Assembly: GCA_937873695.1 (NCBI GenBank)
Contig: CALMYL010000023.1
Coordinates: forward strand, 62,001 to 126,000
Length of the DNA: 64,000 nt
Source: an uncultured Ignavibacteria bacterium
GTDB lineage: Bacteria > Bacteroidota > Ignavibacteria > Tepidaquicellales > OLB5
Direction: 5' to 3'
A program made the translations under genes and the position numbers. The notes under the pieces were generated by a model. The model was not told the DNA's origin. It saw nothing but the letters and a program-made list of their open reading frames with translations, and did no database searches. Numbering within the stretch: position 1 is the first letter of the stretch; every line of letters begins with the position of its first letter. This document shows positions 17,861-26,144 of the stretch, piece after piece.

Positions 17861-17987
17861 TTTACCATCCTTCTTGGAATTACAGCAAAATAAAAACAGG
17901 GTGAATAATTATTCTTCTAGGTTTTTATTATGCTTAAATTCAATATTTTTTTAATTATTTTTATAATCAAATTACGTGCTTTTTAAC
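17861..17987. promoter_or_regulatory. Divergent promoter region between the eRF1-like and UspA genes
   Basis: A very AT-rich 127-bp spacer separates two divergently transcribed stress-type genes, so both promoters must lie here. I cannot define the elements with confidence. Shared control of the two units is a reasonable inference. Confidence 0.4.
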
Positions 17988-18851
17988 ATGAAAAAAATAA
18001 AGACAATAATTGTTCCGGTAGATTTTTCATATACATCATTTGAAGCAGTAAAGTATGCTTCTTTTTTAGCAGAAGCGCATAAATCCAGGATTTACTTAAT
18101 TAATATTATACCCGGTTTAAATTATTTTTATGCTTATCCTGATGCCGGTGTTACTTCCGCTCATGTAATAAGTATGCACAGGAAAATGAATGATGAGTTA
18201 AAGCAAAATAGCCTTAAAAGATTATATTATATTGAAAATACGAAATATTTAAAATTTCTTCAAGTCAAATGCGCAGTGATAATGGGTACAAATGTGTATG
18301 CTGATATAATAAACTACGCTGAAAGCAAAAATGCTGATCTTATTGTTATGGGAACAAAAGGGACTTCGTCATTTAAGAAAGCTATACTGGGCTCTAAAAT
18401 TGAACGGGTAATAAGATTTACAAATATACCGGTTATAGCAATCAGGGGGAAAGTTAGAACACCGAAAGTAAAGAATGTGGTTTTTGCGTCAGATTTTAAA
18501 ACCGAAAGTTATTCGGTTTACCCTACCCTTAATAACATAATAAAACAGTTCAATCCTGTAATTCACTTATTAAAAATAAACACAAAAAAACAATTCAGAC
18601 CGTTTATACAGAATAAGAGTGATTTGGATAAATTTTCCAAAAGATTTTCAGGAAGATTTGTACCGCATGTCAGGTCCAATTATGAAATTGATGAAGGAAT
18701 AGTAAATTTTGCACGAATTAATAAAGTAGATTTAATAGCTATAGGCTTAAGAAGAAAAAAAGGCGCAGGAAGAATACTGGGTAACCAAATTGCTGAAAGT
18801 ATTATCAGAAAAACTGACATACCTGTACTGGCTATAGATGTTCCCAAATAA
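17988..18851 (+). CDS. Universal stress protein with two UspA domains
   Basis: Tandem UspA protein of 287 residues from the ATG at 17988; an in-frame GTG four codons earlier is less likely. Domain 1 (about 1-145) keeps the ATP-binding signature Gx2Gx9GS as MGTKGTSSFKKAILGS, and begins IIVPVDFSYTS. Domain 2 (about 155-287) has a degenerate loop (IGLRRKKGAGRILGN) and probably does not bind nucleotide in the same way. One nucleotide-binding and one degenerate half is common in tandem Usp proteins. It is divergent from the eRF1-like gene. Confidence 0.88.
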   Translation: MKKIKTIIVPVDFSYTSFEAVKYASFLAEAHKSRIYLINIIPGLNYFYAYPDAGVTSAHVISMHRKMNDELKQNSLKRLYYIENTKYLKFLQVKCAVIMGTNVYADIINYAESKNADLIVMGTKGTSSFKKAILGSKIERVIRFTNIPVIAIRGKVRTPKVKNVVFASDFKTESYSVYPTLNNIIKQFNPVIHLLKINTKKQFRPFIQNKSDLDKFSKRFSGRFVPHVRSNYEIDEGIVNFARINKVDLIAIGLRRKKGAGRILGNQIAESIIRKTDIPVLAIDVPK

Positions 18852-18988
18852 CAGCAAAAAAATTTTTCTATTCTGTAAAATATCAGCGCGGGATTTTTCA
18901 GGAATATCACCAGTATAATTTTTTATTTAAAACATCAGTTTAACACCGGAACTAAACATTTATATTTGTATAACTAACCAACACTAAA

Positions 18989-19261
18989 ATGATAGAAACA
19001 TGGATATTAGTTGTAACTTTGGTTTTACCAAGAATTGCACTGATAATTGCTTACTTCGGTCATCAGATACCAGCCAATAATATTCCGTTCATTGGCGATG
19101 TATTATTGTTTGCTTTTCTGCCAAGACTACTGATGATAATTTATATATACGATAATATGGGCTGGGAGAATCCCTGGTTCTGGATACATATTGCTGTTGC
19201 GATACTTGTGTATATTAAGGGTTCACACGAAACTTATAAGAGGAAGTTCAGGAGAAGGTAG
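18989..19261 (+). CDS. Small membrane protein of unknown function
   Basis: 90 residues with three hydrophobic segments (about 5-24, 33-52 and 64-80) and a basic C-terminus (KRKFRRR). No family is recognised. It starts with ATG in an AT-rich leader and is followed by a strong terminator at 19317-19343, which supports a real transcript. Confidence 0.65.
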   Translation: MIETWILVVTLVLPRIALIIAYFGHQIPANNIPFIGDVLLFAFLPRLLMIIYIYDNMGWENPWFWIHIAVAILVYIKGSHETYKRKFRRR

Positions 19262-19316
19262 AATTGAAAGTTCAGATGTCAAAGCTCCAATGACAAAAGA
19301 TTATTTTCACTTATTG

Positions 19317-19343
19317 AGACAGGTCAATGACCTGTCTTTTTTT
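19317..19343 (+). terminator. Rho-independent terminator
   Basis: AGACAGGTCA-a-TGACCTGTCT hairpin followed by a run of seven or more T. It ends the small membrane protein transcript. Confidence 0.85.
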
Positions 19344-19552
19344 AGACTTATTGAAGTCCGGTTATGCCAAAAAAATAAAGGCGAGATGTATTCTGTTACA
19401 TTTAATTACAAATTAAACCGTAATTTAATTTAAATTTGCTGGAACTTTAGACGGGGATAGAATAGTTAAACTGTAAAATAGCTGATTACAAACTACCTCC
19501 GTAAACACTATTTACTATGTCATGATCATTCAGTTGTGGCATTATAATACAG
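19344..19552 (+). other. Gene-free interval between two terminators
   Basis: About 210 bp without a plausible open frame, lying between the terminator at 19317-19343 and a second strong terminator at 19553-19578. The second terminator has no protein gene to serve on the plus strand, so a small RNA transcribed from within this interval is possible. No known RNA family is recognised. Confidence 0.3.
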
Positions 19553-19578
19553 AAAAAAGGGCATTTATGCCCTTTTTT
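19553..19578. terminator. Strong hairpin terminator without an assigned gene
   Basis: AAAAAAGGGCAT-tt-ATGCCCTTTTTT: a near-perfect stem with A and T runs on both sides, able to act in either direction. Confidence 0.8.
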
Positions 19579-19801
19579 TATTGTACCCAGAAGAAATTTC
19601 AATATCTCACCCGGTATTATTTCATCAATACATTCCGGAATCCAAAACGACCCGTTCGAGGAAAATGCATTTGATGCATTTAATATTCTGCCCTTGCTTG
19701 AAATGAAAATGAATAGTACAAGATTTTAGTGCAAAAATTTTTCTCTATATATGGCGAAATGTCATTGTCTCTTATGCCTCATATCCTTTTAAAATACCTG
19801 T
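19579..19801. other. Leader region upstream of the respiratory operon, no gene
   Basis: AT-rich sequence without a credible open frame. A small palindrome AAATGCATTTGATGCATTT lies near 19662-19681. It precedes the inverted repeat and promoter-like site of the ACIII operon. Confidence 0.5.
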
Positions 19802-19890
19802 TTATGAATTAAAATTGCCAAAAAAGTACAGATTAAATATGTCGGCTAAAAATTTTATATGGCAATTTTAATTATAAATTCATAATTTTG
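19802..19890 (+). promoter_or_regulatory. Inverted repeat and Bacteroidota-type -7 box upstream of actA
   Basis: TTATGAATTAAAATTGCCA (19802-19820) is complementary to TGGCAATTTTAATT (19860-19873) and, after a 7-base insertion, to the ATTCATAA that follows (19878-19884). TAATTTTG (19883-19890) fits the Bacteroidota -7 consensus TAnnTTTG, 24 bp before the actA ATG; no good -33 TTTG is seen. One arm reaches the -7 box, so the repeat could be an operator or, if transcription starts upstream, an RNA hairpin. Confidence 0.45.
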
Positions 19891-19913
19891 CGTTCTGTAT
19901 TATAAAAAACTGA

Positions 19914-20507
19914 ATGAAAAAATTTCTACTTGACTACGGCATCAAGGTACGGCTGCCGATAATTCTATTTGTAGCTGCCGCTTCATTTGCATTAACCTAC
20001 TATATTACTTACGCAGAACGCACGGGTATAGGGTACCAGCCCGAGCAGCCAATCGCATATTCGCACAAGCTGCATGCCGGTGATATGGGCATGGATTGCC
20101 AATATTGCCACGTAGGTGTCGAAAAATCAAGGGTCGCCAGCGTTCCTTCGGTGAATGTATGCATGGGCTGCCATGCTATCGCAAGGAAAGATCAGCCGGA
20201 GATCCAGAAACTTACCCAATATTACAACGAAAATAAGCCGCTTCCGTGGAAAAGGATCCACAGAGTGCCTGATTTTGCATATTTTAATCACAGTGTTCAT
20301 GTAAACAAAGGTATTATCTGTCAGGATTGCCACGGGCAGGTCCAGGCTATGGATACCCTTATAAATAATAAATTTAAATCAACCGGACAGGTTAACTCGT
20401 TTACAATGGGTGCCTGCCTGGATTGCCACCGCACAGCGCATGATAAATTTCCGAACCTGCCTGACCTGAAAAAGGGTCCGGATAACTGTTCGGCTTGTCA
20501 TAGGTAG
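19914..20507 (+). CDS. actA: ACIII subunit ActA, pentahaem cytochrome c
   Basis: Membrane-anchored multihaem electron-transfer subunit of alternative complex III, the quinol:cytochrome c/oxidase oxidoreductase that replaces bc1. The 197-residue protein has one N-terminal membrane helix (LPIILFVAAASFALTYYI) and five CxxCH sites: CQYCH, CMGCH, CQDCH, CLDCH and CSACH. Conserved context includes IAYSHKLHAGDMGMDC. It opens an ordered act operon that continues through 29568. Haems face the periplasm. Confidence 0.93.
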   Translation: MKKFLLDYGIKVRLPIILFVAAASFALTYYITYAERTGIGYQPEQPIAYSHKLHAGDMGMDCQYCHVGVEKSRVASVPSVNVCMGCHAIARKDQPEIQKLTQYYNENKPLPWKRIHRVPDFAYFNHSVHVNKGIICQDCHGQVQAMDTLINNKFKSTGQVNSFTMGACLDCHRTAHDKFPNLPDLKKGPDNCSACHR

Positions 20508-20615
20508 TTTTGGGGCGATACGGCAAAAAGAGTTTTTTGAGTGAAATCGCTTATTCGTTTCACTCTTCGTAAATAAAAAAAGAACGACTATATTATAGTA
20601 TAGATATTATACAAA

Positions 20616-20843
20616 ATGAATTCAAATAATTCCGGTAACAACAATTCAGTAAAAATAAAACGCAGGAACTTCTTCGTTTATCTTGGCGCAGGTGCTGTTG
20701 CTGCAGCTGCCATAACGAAGCTTCCGTTCAAATTGTTCGGTCAGAAATTAAAAGCCGAAACAAGCGTTAAGGTTAAAGCAAATCCGTATGCGGTTAAAAG
20801 AGATATGAGCAGTAAAGGACCGAAAGGCGAGGTGAGAGGATAG
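20616..20843 (+). CDS. Small Tat-leader protein in the ACIII operon
   Basis: 75 residues: a polar N-terminus, a twin-arginine-like KRRNFFVYLGAGAVAAAA segment, then a short basic tail (KANPYAVKRDMSSKGPKGEV). Its stop is one base before the actB ATG, so it is translationally linked. It has no cofactor motif and is too short to be an enzyme. It resembles the leader of a Rieske or iron-sulfur protein without the body, or it may be a small accessory subunit. Family unknown. Confidence 0.6.
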   Translation: MNSNNSGNNNSVKIKRRNFFVYLGAGAVAAAAITKLPFKLFGQKLKAETSVKVKANPYAVKRDMSSKGPKGEVRG

Positions 20844-20844
20844 T

Positions 20845-23800
20845 ATGAAAGAAATGGATGAACTGAATAAACCATTGGATAACAGCTCAGAAGAAAACCA
20901 GCCCAAAGAAACCGGTTACTGGCGGAGCTTTAAGGAATTATATAACGACCCTTCATTTGACAAGACTTTAAAAAATGAATTTTCACCGGAGGCTTTGCAG
21001 AAGCCCGATGTTGCAAACATGTCAGCGGTTACAAGGAGAAGGTTCCTTGCTCTGATGGGCGCATCTGCGGCATTTGCCGCGGCAGGCTGCGGAAATTACC
21101 AGGATAAGGGAACAATTGTTCCCTACAACCAGAAGCCTGAAGAAGTAACACTTGGTTTACCGAACTATTACGCTTCAACATGTACAGGCTGTACAAGCGC
21201 CTGCGGTATATTGGTTAAAACCCGTGAAGGCAGACCCATTAAAGTTGACGGCAATCCTGACCATCCTGTAAACAAAGGCAAGATTTGCACCAAAGGCCAG
21301 GCTAGCGTTATGAATCTGTATAACCCTGAACGCCTTAGAGAGCCTATGATGAACAAGGCGCAGACCAACTGGAACGATGTTAACAAAAATGTAACAGCAG
21401 CTTTAAGTTCTGCGGCAGGTTCAGGAAAAGAAATAGCTATAGTTACGCATACAATACTTTCACCCACGGTAAAAAGATTACTTGATGAGTTTAAGTTAAC
21501 ATTCCCGACTGCAAAAATATATTCATACGAAGTGTTTAATGATTCAGCCCGCATAAATGCATGGCAGAAATCATACGGCAAACGCAGTTTGCCCGCGCTG
21601 CAGCTTGATAAAGCTAAAGTAATTGTCGCGCTTGAGTCAGACTTCCTCGGTAACGATCACAACATGCTTGAATACACAAGAATGTTTTCAGCGAACCGTG
21701 ATGTTATGAGCAAGAATGAATTCAACAGGCTGTACGCTGTTGAAGGCGCAGTAACAAATACAGGTATGAACGCTGATTACAGGCTCCGTTTAAGAACAGA
21801 CGCTATTGAAGAGTTTGTAATGTGTTTACTTAACGAGCTTGTTGGAAAGAAAAAACTTTCAGGCTACGCGATGGATTCACGGGTAACAAGTGTATTTGCC
21901 GCAAATGATATAAAGCAGTTCGCAGCAAAATATAAGCTTGATGAAAAAGTTGTAGATCATATTGTAAACGATCTTGCAAAGTTCCAGGGTGAAGCAATTG
22001 TACTCGGCGGTGATAAACTTCCGGAATCAACACACATTGCTATTAACCTGCTGAACGAAGCGCTTGGCAATAATAAATTATACTCCGCAGAAGCCGATAA
22101 CACAGAGCTTATGCCGCTTTCAACTTCCGCTGAAATGGATAATCTTGTACAGGATATGCAGCAGGGAAGAGTTGGGGTTGTGGTTCATTTTGATACGAAC
22201 CCGGTTTACAATTTATCACCGGAGTATAAATACGAAGAGGCTGTAAAAAAAGTTCCTATGAGCATAACGCTCACAGAGCTTGTTAATGAAACATCGGAAG
22301 TTTCAAATTACGTTCTTCCGATTCATAACCAGCTAGAAGCGTGGAATGATTTTAAAACACGCACAGGCTTCTACAGTATGCAGCAGCCTATAATTGCGCC
22401 GTTATACAATACCAGGCAGAAAGAAGCAATTCTGCTGAACTGGAAAGAACCGAAAGAATTTACTGAAACATTATATAAAGATTATTTATCAGCCAACTGG
22501 GAAAAAGTAATTTATCCCACTATGGGCGCAGCGGCACCATTCAAAAAATTCTGGAATTCAGTGCTGCACGATGGTGTAGTATTCCTGAATGAAAAACCGG
22601 AGCTGGCAGGCGGCGCATTCGCAGTAGATGCATTCGCGTCGGCTCCAAAAATGAAGGCGTCAAATGATTTTACAATTCTGCTGCAGGGTAACAATAACGT
22701 TGGAGACGGACGCTTTGCATCCAACGGATGGCTGCAGGAATTACCAAACCCCGTAACAAAAATTGTATGGGATAATTACGCGGCTATTTCGGTACAATCA
22801 GCCGCTGAGCTTGGCGTTGATACCAACGGCACAGTTGATATCACGATCGGCTCACGCAAGCAGACCTTCCCCGTATTTGTTCAGCCGGGTATGGCGGATA
22901 AAACAATTGAAATTTCGCTTGGCTACGGCAGAACTGCCGCAGGCGCAATCGGCACAGGCATTGGCGTAAACGCCAATATGCTTATCGCAAAAAACGCTCC
23001 GCTTAATGACAGGCTTTATAACAATGCGCAGGTAACATCCGCCGGCGGAAAGTATGAGTTAATTTCAACACAGGAACACTACCCGATCGATAGCGACCCG
23101 TTATTAAAAGATATTCAGTTCAGAAGAGGTATAATAAGACAGGGTACTGTTGAAGAATATAAAAAGAACCCCAAATTCTTGCAGGAAGGTATGCATCACA
23201 TGGACCTGCAGCCGATAAACACTCCGCCCGTTTACGACAGGGAAGGATTTACCGGCTACAAATGGGGAATGGCAATAGACCTGAACAAATGTACAGGATG
23301 CGGCGCATGCGTAACGGCATGTAATGTTGAGAATAATATTCCTATTGTAGGCAAAGACCAGGTTAAAGCTAACCGCGAAATGATGTGGCTGAGAATTGAC
23401 CGTTATTACTATGGTACCCCTGATGCGCCCTCTGCAAACTTCCAGCCGATGCTGTGCCAGCACTGCGATTACGCGCCGTGCGAAAACGTTTGCCCGGTTG
23501 CGGCAACCACTCACAGCGAAGACGGATTGAACGGAATGGCTTATAACAGGTGTGTTGGTACAAGGTATTGCTCAAACAACTGTCCGTACAAAGTAAGAAG
23601 GTTTAATTATTTTGACTGGAGAGACAGAGTAGGTGACGGCATTCAGTACGCTGAGCCCATGAACCTGATGGCAAACCCCGAAGTTACAGTACGCTCACGC
23701 GGTGTGATGGAAAAATGTACTTTCTGCGTGCAGAGAATTATGAAGGAAAGACAGGACGCAATCCAGGAAGCGCGCGGTGTGATTGGTTCAAATGTAAAGA

Positions 23801-24051
23801 CCGCATGCCAGGATGCATGTCCCGCTTACGCAATTGAGTTTGGCAATGTTAATGATAAAGAGTCAACAATAGCTAAATACCGCACACATGAATTAGGTTA
23901 CAGTGTGCTTGAAGAGATTAAGGTTTTGCCTAACGTAACATATATGGCTAAGCTGAGAAATATTTACGAGCCGATGCATACAGGTGATAAGAAAGAACAT
24001 AAAACTGAAGAGAAGAAGAGCGAAGAGAAAAAGACGGAAGAGCATAAGTAA
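20845..24051 (+). CDS. actB: ACIII subunit ActB, molybdopterin-like and iron-sulfur fusion
   Basis: Large peripheral subunit (1068 residues) holding the iron-sulfur wire of ACIII. A variant Tat signal with lipobox (RRRFLALMGASAAFAAAGC) lies unusually deep, about residue 65, as is normal for this family. Residues 105-750 resemble molybdopterin oxidoreductases, starting CTGCTSACG and KGKICTKGQASV. In characterised ACIII this domain carries no molybdenum; whether its four Cys bind a cluster here is open. The C-terminal part has four cluster motifs: CTGCGACVTACNVEN, CQHCDYAPCENVCPV, CVGTRYCSNNCPYK and CTFCVQRI...CQDACPAYA. It ends in a Lys/Glu-rich tail. Confidence 0.93.
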   Translation: MKEMDELNKPLDNSSEENQPKETGYWRSFKELYNDPSFDKTLKNEFSPEALQKPDVANMSAVTRRRFLALMGASAAFAAAGCGNYQDKGTIVPYNQKPEEVTLGLPNYYASTCTGCTSACGILVKTREGRPIKVDGNPDHPVNKGKICTKGQASVMNLYNPERLREPMMNKAQTNWNDVNKNVTAALSSAAGSGKEIAIVTHTILSPTVKRLLDEFKLTFPTAKIYSYEVFNDSARINAWQKSYGKRSLPALQLDKAKVIVALESDFLGNDHNMLEYTRMFSANRDVMSKNEFNRLYAVEGAVTNTGMNADYRLRLRTDAIEEFVMCLLNELVGKKKLSGYAMDSRVTSVFAANDIKQFAAKYKLDEKVVDHIVNDLAKFQGEAIVLGGDKLPESTHIAINLLNEALGNNKLYSAEADNTELMPLSTSAEMDNLVQDMQQGRVGVVVHFDTNPVYNLSPEYKYEEAVKKVPMSITLTELVNETSEVSNYVLPIHNQLEAWNDFKTRTGFYSMQQPIIAPLYNTRQKEAILLNWKEPKEFTETLYKDYLSANWEKVIYPTMGAAAPFKKFWNSVLHDGVVFLNEKPELAGGAFAVDAFASAPKMKASNDFTILLQGNNNVGDGRFASNGWLQELPNPVTKIVWDNYAAISVQSAAELGVDTNGTVDITIGSRKQTFPVFVQPGMADKTIEISLGYGRTAAGAIGTGIGVNANMLIAKNAPLNDRLYNNAQVTSAGGKYELISTQEHYPIDSDPLLKDIQFRRGIIRQGTVEEYKKNPKFLQEGMHHMDLQPINTPPVYDREGFTGYKWGMAIDLNKCTGCGACVTACNVENNIPIVGKDQVKANREMMWLRIDRYYYGTPDAPSANFQPMLCQHCDYAPCENVCPVAATTHSEDGLNGMAYNRCVGTRYCSNNCPYKVRRFNYFDWRDRVGDGIQYAEPMNLMANPEVTVRSRGVMEKCTFCVQRIMKERQDAIQEARGVIGSNVKTACQDACPAYAIEFGNVNDKESTIAKYRTHELGYSVLEEIKVLPNVTYMAKLRNIYEPMHTGDKKEHKTEEKKSEEKKTEEHK

Positions 24052-24062
24052 GTAAAAAGTCA

Positions 24063-24100
24063 TCCCGCTAAACAGAAGCGCGGGACTGCGAAAGGCGCAG
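24063..24100. repeat. Palindromic repeat, family 3, after actB
   Basis: TCCCGC (24063-24068) with GCGGGA (24080-24085), then CTGCG (24086-24090) with CGCAG (24096-24100). The first hairpin matches the one at 14575-14597 almost exactly; the second has different but complementary arms. Confidence 0.75.
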
Positions 24101-24121
24101 AAAGGCACAAAGACCTTGAAT

Positions 24122-24562
24122 ATGAAAATTTTCGGAATATGTTTGTTCTTTTTGTTTTCAATAAGCATAAATTCGCAGTTGCTTTCTAAAAAAGAAAACA
24201 GACTGGGAAATTTAGAAAAATCGTTCTCATTAAATACAGAAACACTGGAGCAGACTAAAATATTTGCTCAGATAAAATCTGAAAAAGATCCGTTCCTTGC
24301 CGGGACACTTTCATTTATTGTTCCTGGTGCCGCATTAGGGCAGTTATACAACGGGCAATATCTGAATTGGGGAATTAGATTAGGGATATCAGCAGCATGC
24401 TTTGGTATTTCATATGCTTTAAGCAATTCCAAGAAAGCACCTGGTATAATAGCTGTAGCTTTATTGGTGTATGCTGTTAATTGGGTTAGCTCAATTTTTG
24501 ATGCAAGTAATTCAGCGGAAAAAATGAATTTAAGAGAAAGATACAGAGTCAGAAAAAAATAG
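24122..24562 (+). CDS. Small membrane protein inserted in the ACIII operon (DUF5683-like)
   Basis: 146 residues from the ATG at 24122 (an in-frame TTG lies two codons before). It has a signal peptide (KIFGICLFFLFSISINSQ), a polar linker, then two or three hydrophobic helices beginning DPFLAGTLSFIVPGAALGQLYNGQY. That pattern resembles DUF5683-type proteins, which carry a P-x-A...S-x-x-xPG...GQ-x-YN motif. Nothing links it to electron transfer, yet it lies between actB and actC on the same strand, just after a repeat. Either an accessory protein or an insertion. Confidence 0.6.
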   Translation: MKIFGICLFFLFSISINSQLLSKKENRLGNLEKSFSLNTETLEQTKIFAQIKSEKDPFLAGTLSFIVPGAALGQLYNGQYLNWGIRLGISAACFGISYALSNSKKAPGIIAVALLVYAVNWVSSIFDASNSAEKMNLRERYRVRKK

Positions 24563-24624
24563 CTTCACAAGTTTAAGAAGTAACAGAAAATTCGATTTTT
24601 TAATTATAGAAATAATTTAATATA

Positions 24625-26001
24625 ATGAGTCTTGACGCAACATATACACGGGAGATTCCTTTAGTTGAAGGAAAAACTTCGTTCAAGGAAATTGATGATG
24701 TAATTGCCAGGCCGACTGAGACCAAGCCCAATATCAAGTGGTTCATTGCCATTGGTATCAGCTCAACCGCGCTGCTTACTGGCGCTGTATGTTTAGGGTT
24801 AACATTCTGGTACGGTATTGGCTTATGGGGCAACAACCAGCCTGTAGGCTGGGCTTTTGATATTATCAACTTTGTGTTCTGGATCGGTATCGGCCATGCG
24901 GGTACGCTTATATCAGCAATACTTTTCCTTTTCCGCCAGAAATGGAGAACGGGTATTGCGCGTTTTGCCGAAGGTATGACGATATTTGCGGTTATGACGG
25001 CGGGTATTTTCCCGGCTATTCACACAGGCCGCCCGTGGCTGGATGGTTATCTTGTACCTTATCCTAACCAGCATGGTTTGTGGGTTAACTTCACATCACC
25101 CCTGCTTTGGGATGTATTTGCGGTTTCAACATATTTCACAGTGTCATTCGTTTTCTGGTTCATTGGTTTGATACCTGACTTCGCGACACTTCGCGACAGG
25201 ACGACAAGCGGAATTAAAAAAGCTATCTACACTGCTCTAAGCTTAGGGTGGAGAGGCTCAAACCGCCACTGGCAGCATTATGAAAGAGTTTATTTGATAC
25301 TTGCGGGACTTTCAACTCCGCTGGTACTTTCAGTACATACAATTGTGAGCTTTGACTTCGCCGTATCGGTAATACCGGGATGGCATACAACCATATTCCC
25401 GCCATACTTTGTTGCGGGCGCTATTTTCTCCGGGTTCGGTATGGTATCAACCGTGCTTATAATAGTGCGCAAGGTGTTTGATATGGAGCATATCATTACC
25501 GTTAATACCCTCGAGAAGATGAATAAGATTCTTCTTGCTACGGGTACTATGGTTGGTTACGCATACGCAATGGAGTTTTTTATAGCATGGTACAGCGGAA
25601 ACCCGATAGAGCAGTTCACTTTTATTAACCGCGCATTCGGTCCATATTCATGGGCTTACTGGATAATGTTCAGCTGCAACGTATTTTTCCCGCAGCTGTT
25701 CTGGTTCAAAAAAATAAGAAGGAATATTCCTTTAACATTTGTGCTTGTACTGCTGGTTAATGTTGGTATGTGGTTTGAAAGATATGTTATTATAGTAACA
25801 TCATTAACCCGTGATTACCTGCCTTCAAGCTGGGGTATGTACTTCCCGACGATGTATGATTTTGGTATATTACTGGGAAGCTTTGGATTGTTTTTTACGC
25901 TGGTGCTGCTGTTTGCCAAGACAATGCCTGTAGTTGCTATGAGTGAGATAAAGGCAGTTACAGAAGGCGCGCAGCCGAGCCATAAGCATAAACATGAGTA
26001 A
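24625..26001 (+). CDS. actC: ACIII subunit ActC, NrfD/PsrC-type quinol-binding membrane protein
   Basis: Integral membrane subunit (458 residues, about ten helices) of the NrfD/PsrC superfamily; with ActB it forms the quinol oxidation site. Family features include the long N-terminal cytoplasmic stretch, [43 protein letters not shown] and [29 protein letters not shown]. The His residues in GHAGT and GWHTT lie in the region thought to line the quinol pocket. The C-terminus is His/Lys-rich. It is separated from actB by a small extra gene. Confidence 0.93.
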   Translation: MSLDATYTREIPLVEGKTSFKEIDDVIARPTETKPNIKWFIAIGISSTALLTGAVCLGLTFWYGIGLWGNNQPVGWAFDIINFVFWIGIGHAGTLISAILFLFRQKWRTGIARFAEGMTIFAVMTAGIFPAIHTGRPWLDGYLVPYPNQHGLWVNFTSPLLWDVFAVSTYFTVSFVFWFIGLIPDFATLRDRTTSGIKKAIYTALSLGWRGSNRHWQHYERVYLILAGLSTPLVLSVHTIVSFDFAVSVIPGWHTTIFPPYFVAGAIFSGFGMVSTVLIIVRKVFDMEHIITVNTLEKMNKILLATGTMVGYAYAMEFFIAWYSGNPIEQFTFINRAFGPYSWAYWIMFSCNVFFPQLFWFKKIRRNIPLTFVLVLLVNVGMWFERYVIIVTSLTRDYLPSSWGMYFPTMYDFGILLGSFGLFFTLVLLFAKTMPVVAMSEIKAVTEGAQPSHKHKHE

Positions 26002-26009
26002 GTAAGTTG

Positions 26010-26046
26010 GTTTCCCAAACTGGTCCGCCCAGGCGGATTGGGAAAC
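26010..26046. repeat. Nested palindrome between actC and actDE
   Basis: Outer arms GTTTCCCAA (26010-26018) and TTGGGAAAC (26038-26046) enclose TCCGCC-ca-GGCGGA (26024-26037). A related palindrome with the same CCCAAACT arm is at 46848-46873. No T-run follows, so it is not a terminator. Confidence 0.75.
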
Positions 26047-26144
26047 AGATATAAAATGTTTTTTTGATGTAACGCAACAATTTTAAACAAGGGGTTGTAA
26101 CCCTTTGCAGGTAAGAAATAAAAGAAGTTACCAATTTAATAAGC

